A stretch of 6,961 bases of DNA, taken from Armatimonadota bacterium (GTDB taxonomy: Bacteria; Armatimonadota; Fimbriimonadia; Fimbriimonadales; ATM1). Both the position numbers and the translations under genes were made by a program. Below are positions 5,553 to 6,961 of this stretch, in pieces; the first letter of the stretch is position 1, and the number at the start of each line of letters is the position of its first letter. A model generated the notes under the pieces. That model saw nothing but the letters and a program-made list of their open reading frames with translations. It was not told where the DNA came from and did no database searches. Location of the stretch: contig JACDEQ010000110.1 of assembly GCA_013816225.1 (NCBI GenBank), forward strand, positions 1-6,961, in the 5' to 3' direction.

Positions 5553-6262
5553 TCAGCGTGCGAAAGATCAGCAAAGTATTTTGCGTGACACACACGGGAT
5601 ATGGCTCGCTCAAAGGCATGCTCCTTTGGTGGAAAAAGGCCCGGAAAGAAACCCTGCACGCACTGAACGACATCACGTTCGAAGTGAAAGGCGGCGAGTG
5701 CCTGGGCGTCATCGGGCGGAACGGCGCAGGGAAAAGCACGCTCCTAAGCGTTCTCGCGCGGGTTTACAAACCGACGTCCGGCGACTTCAGCCTGGGCGGT
5801 AAGGTGGCCCCGCTTCTGGAACTCGGCGCCGGGTTTCATCCCGACCTTTCGGGGCTTGAGAATGTATTCTTTAATGGTGTTGTCCTGGGTCTTACGCGCA
5901 AAGAGGTCGCGGCGCGTATGGACGAAATCGTCGCTTTTAGCGAAATCGGCACTTGCATCGATGCGCCGGTACGGACGTATTCGAGCGGGATGCTGTTGCG
6001 CCTCGGATTTAGCGTGGCGACGCATGTCGACGCGAAGATCCTCCTTGTAGACGAGGCGCTCGCGGTTGGAGATTTGGATTTTCAAAGGAAGTGCCTGGAG
6101 CGTATCGAGGCATTTCGACGCGACGGTGGAGCGATTTTATTCGTGTCACACGATATGGGGGCCATCCGCCGTGCTGCGAACCACGCCATTTGGATGAAGA
6201 AAGGGGCCGTCGTCGTGAGCGGGGATACGGAGGATGTCGTCTCGGCGTACGAGAATGATTAA
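5549..6262 (+). CDS. ABC transporter ATP-binding protein, polysaccharide export (Wzt/KpsT/TagH type)
   Basis: ATPase partner of the upstream permease, powering glycan export at the inner membrane. From the ATG at 5549 it has 237 residues. The Walker A motif is GRNGAGKST (56-64). KVAPLLELGAGFHPDLSGLENV (85-106) is the stretch typical of glycan exporters; it follows directly on the first subdomain. The signature is YSSGM (144-148) in place of LSGGQ, as expected in this subfamily, Walker B is ILLVDE (164-169) and the switch histidine is His201 in SHD. The protein ends soon after VSAYEND, so the C-terminal carbohydrate-binding domain of the longer Wzt proteins is absent, as in KpsT. This suggests export that does not need recognition of a capped chain end (inference). 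It is coupled to the permease by ATGA and its stop overlaps that of the convergent decarboxylase gene. Confidence 0.92.
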   Translation: MISVRKISKVFCVTHTGYGSLKGMLLWWKKARKETLHALNDITFEVKGGECLGVIGRNGAGKSTLLSVLARVYKPTSGDFSLGGKVAPLLELGAGFHPDLSGLENVFFNGVVLGLTRKEVAARMDEIVAFSEIGTCIDAPVRTYSSGMLLRLGFSVATHVDAKILLVDEALAVGDLDFQRKCLERIEAFRRDGGAILFVSHDMGAIRRAANHAIWMKKGAVVVSGDTEDVVSAYEND

Positions 6263-6961
6263 ATTCCCAAGGTGTTCCACAGTGAATCGATCCTCTTCTT
6301 CACATCCGGAGACATCGTAATAAGACCCGGCCATTCCCTAGGGAATCCCTCCGCCGCCCATTTGTGGGTGCAATCGAACCCGATTTTTCCTCCGTAGCCC
6401 ACTATAGTCGTGGCATGGTCGAGTTGATCTATCGGGCCGCGGCTAATCAGCGAATCACGGGCCGGGTCGCAGTTGGCACCCATTCTGAATAGCACGTCGC
6501 CCAGGTCGTGGATATCCACGTCTTCCTCGAAAACGAAAATGAACTTCGTAAACATTAGGCCGCCTAGACCCCAGATGGCGTTCATCACCTTGTATGCGTG
6601 GCCGGGATAGCGCTTCCGGATTTTCACAAAGGCCATGTTGTGAAAGCAGGCTTGGATCGGCAGATCGATGTCGAGGATTTCTGGAACGGTGAGCCGAATC
6701 AAGGGAAGAAAGATACGCTCGACGGCCTTGCCCATGTATCCGTCCTCCATCGGAGGGACGCCAACTATCGTTGCTGGATAAACTGGTTTTTCCCGCATCG
6801 TCACGCAAGTAACGTGGAACACCGGGAAGTCGTCCGCCAAAGAGTAGTAACCCGTGTGGTCGCCGAAGGGCCCCTCACGCCGGCTCTCCGCGGGATCGAC
6901 GAAGCCTTCGAGGATAATCTCGGCGTCTGCAGGCACTTTGATGTCGAGTGTCTTGGCCTTG
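6259..6961 (-). CDS. UbiD-family menaquinone biosynthesis decarboxylase, C-terminal part
   Basis: The last 233 residues of a UbiD-family decarboxylase; the 5' end lies beyond the right edge. UbiD enzymes use prenylated FMN to remove aromatic carboxylates. This version resembles the decarboxylase subfamily of the futalosine menaquinone pathway, which acts late on a naphthoate carboxylate. Visible family segments are EGFVDPAESRREGPFGDHTG (with the conserved Glu-Gly-Pro-Phe-Gly-Asp/Glu run), VGVPPMEDGYMGKAVERIFL, IRKRYPGHAYKVMNAIWGLG, and near the end WAAEGFPREWP. The full family length is about 480 residues, so roughly half is present. The internal GTG at 6936 is not the start, since homologous coding continues to the edge. 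MqnC 1.6 kb away on the same strand supports the pathway. Its stop overlaps that of the exporter ATPase by four bases. Confidence 0.88.
   Translation of the reverse strand, partial: KAKTLDIKVPADAEIILEGFVDPAESRREGPFGDHTGYYSLADDFPVFHVTCVTMREKPVYPATIVGVPPMEDGYMGKAVERIFLPLIRLTVPEILDIDLPIQACFHNMAFVKIRKRYPGHAYKVMNAIWGLGGLMFTKFIFVFEEDVDIHDLGDVLFRMGANCDPARDSLISRGPIDQLDHATTIVGYGGKIGFDCTHKWAAEGFPREWPGLITMSPDVKKRIDSLWNTLGI

Noticed and set aside
1..6961. CRISPR array, tRNA/rRNA gene, insertion-sequence ends or transposase
   Set aside because: I looked for repeated units, cloverleaf stems and transposase motifs on both strands and saw none.

Overview
The window is a moderately GC-rich bacterial chromosome segment. 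It pairs two genes of the futalosine route to menaquinone (MqnC and a UbiD-family decarboxylase) with a polysaccharide-type ABC exporter and a broken peptide-modification (RiPP) locus. The futalosine genes, the gene style and the mixed neighbourhood would suit an Acidobacteriota-like soil bacterium. That placement is inference; no ribosomal or other phylogenetic marker is present.

Layout from left to right. At 2-211 (+) is the C-terminal end of a PAS-domain protein. Positions 212-580 hold no gene I recognise, only a possible 30-residue hydrophobic peptide and a hairpin. From about 2910 down to 581 (-) lies a grasp-with-SPASM type RiPP locus. In transcription order it has a promoter with a perfect TATAAT, a 69-aa candidate precursor with a strong ribosome binding site, and an 11-bp hairpin. 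Then come an ATP-grasp peptide maturase (GwsG type), a 64-aa unknown protein translationally coupled on both sides, and the first ~130 residues of the SPASM-type partner (GwsS). That last gene is cut off and joined out of frame to a remnant of what looks like an ARPP-1/DUF6569-like domain. The true N-terminus of the ATP-grasp gene lies upstream of its longest open frame, across a one-base slip in a T5 run.

At 3053-3439 (-) is a small VOC (glyoxalase/dioxygenase fold) protein. At 3546-4634 (-) is mqnC. Diverging from it at 4680 (+) is a two-gene ABC-2 exporter (permease and ATPase, ATGA overlap) of the Wzm/Wzt-KpsMT kind. This converges, with overlapping stop codons, on the 3' half of a UbiD-family menaquinone decarboxylase (6259-6961, -), whose 5' end is outside the window.

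MqnC and the decarboxylase act in the same pathway; the exporter between them probably ships a glycan across the inner membrane. The RiPP locus is the most unusual part. The precursor and the ATP-grasp body look functional, but the frameshift in gwsG and the loss of most of gwsS indicate a system in decay, unless the damage reflects sequencing or assembly error.
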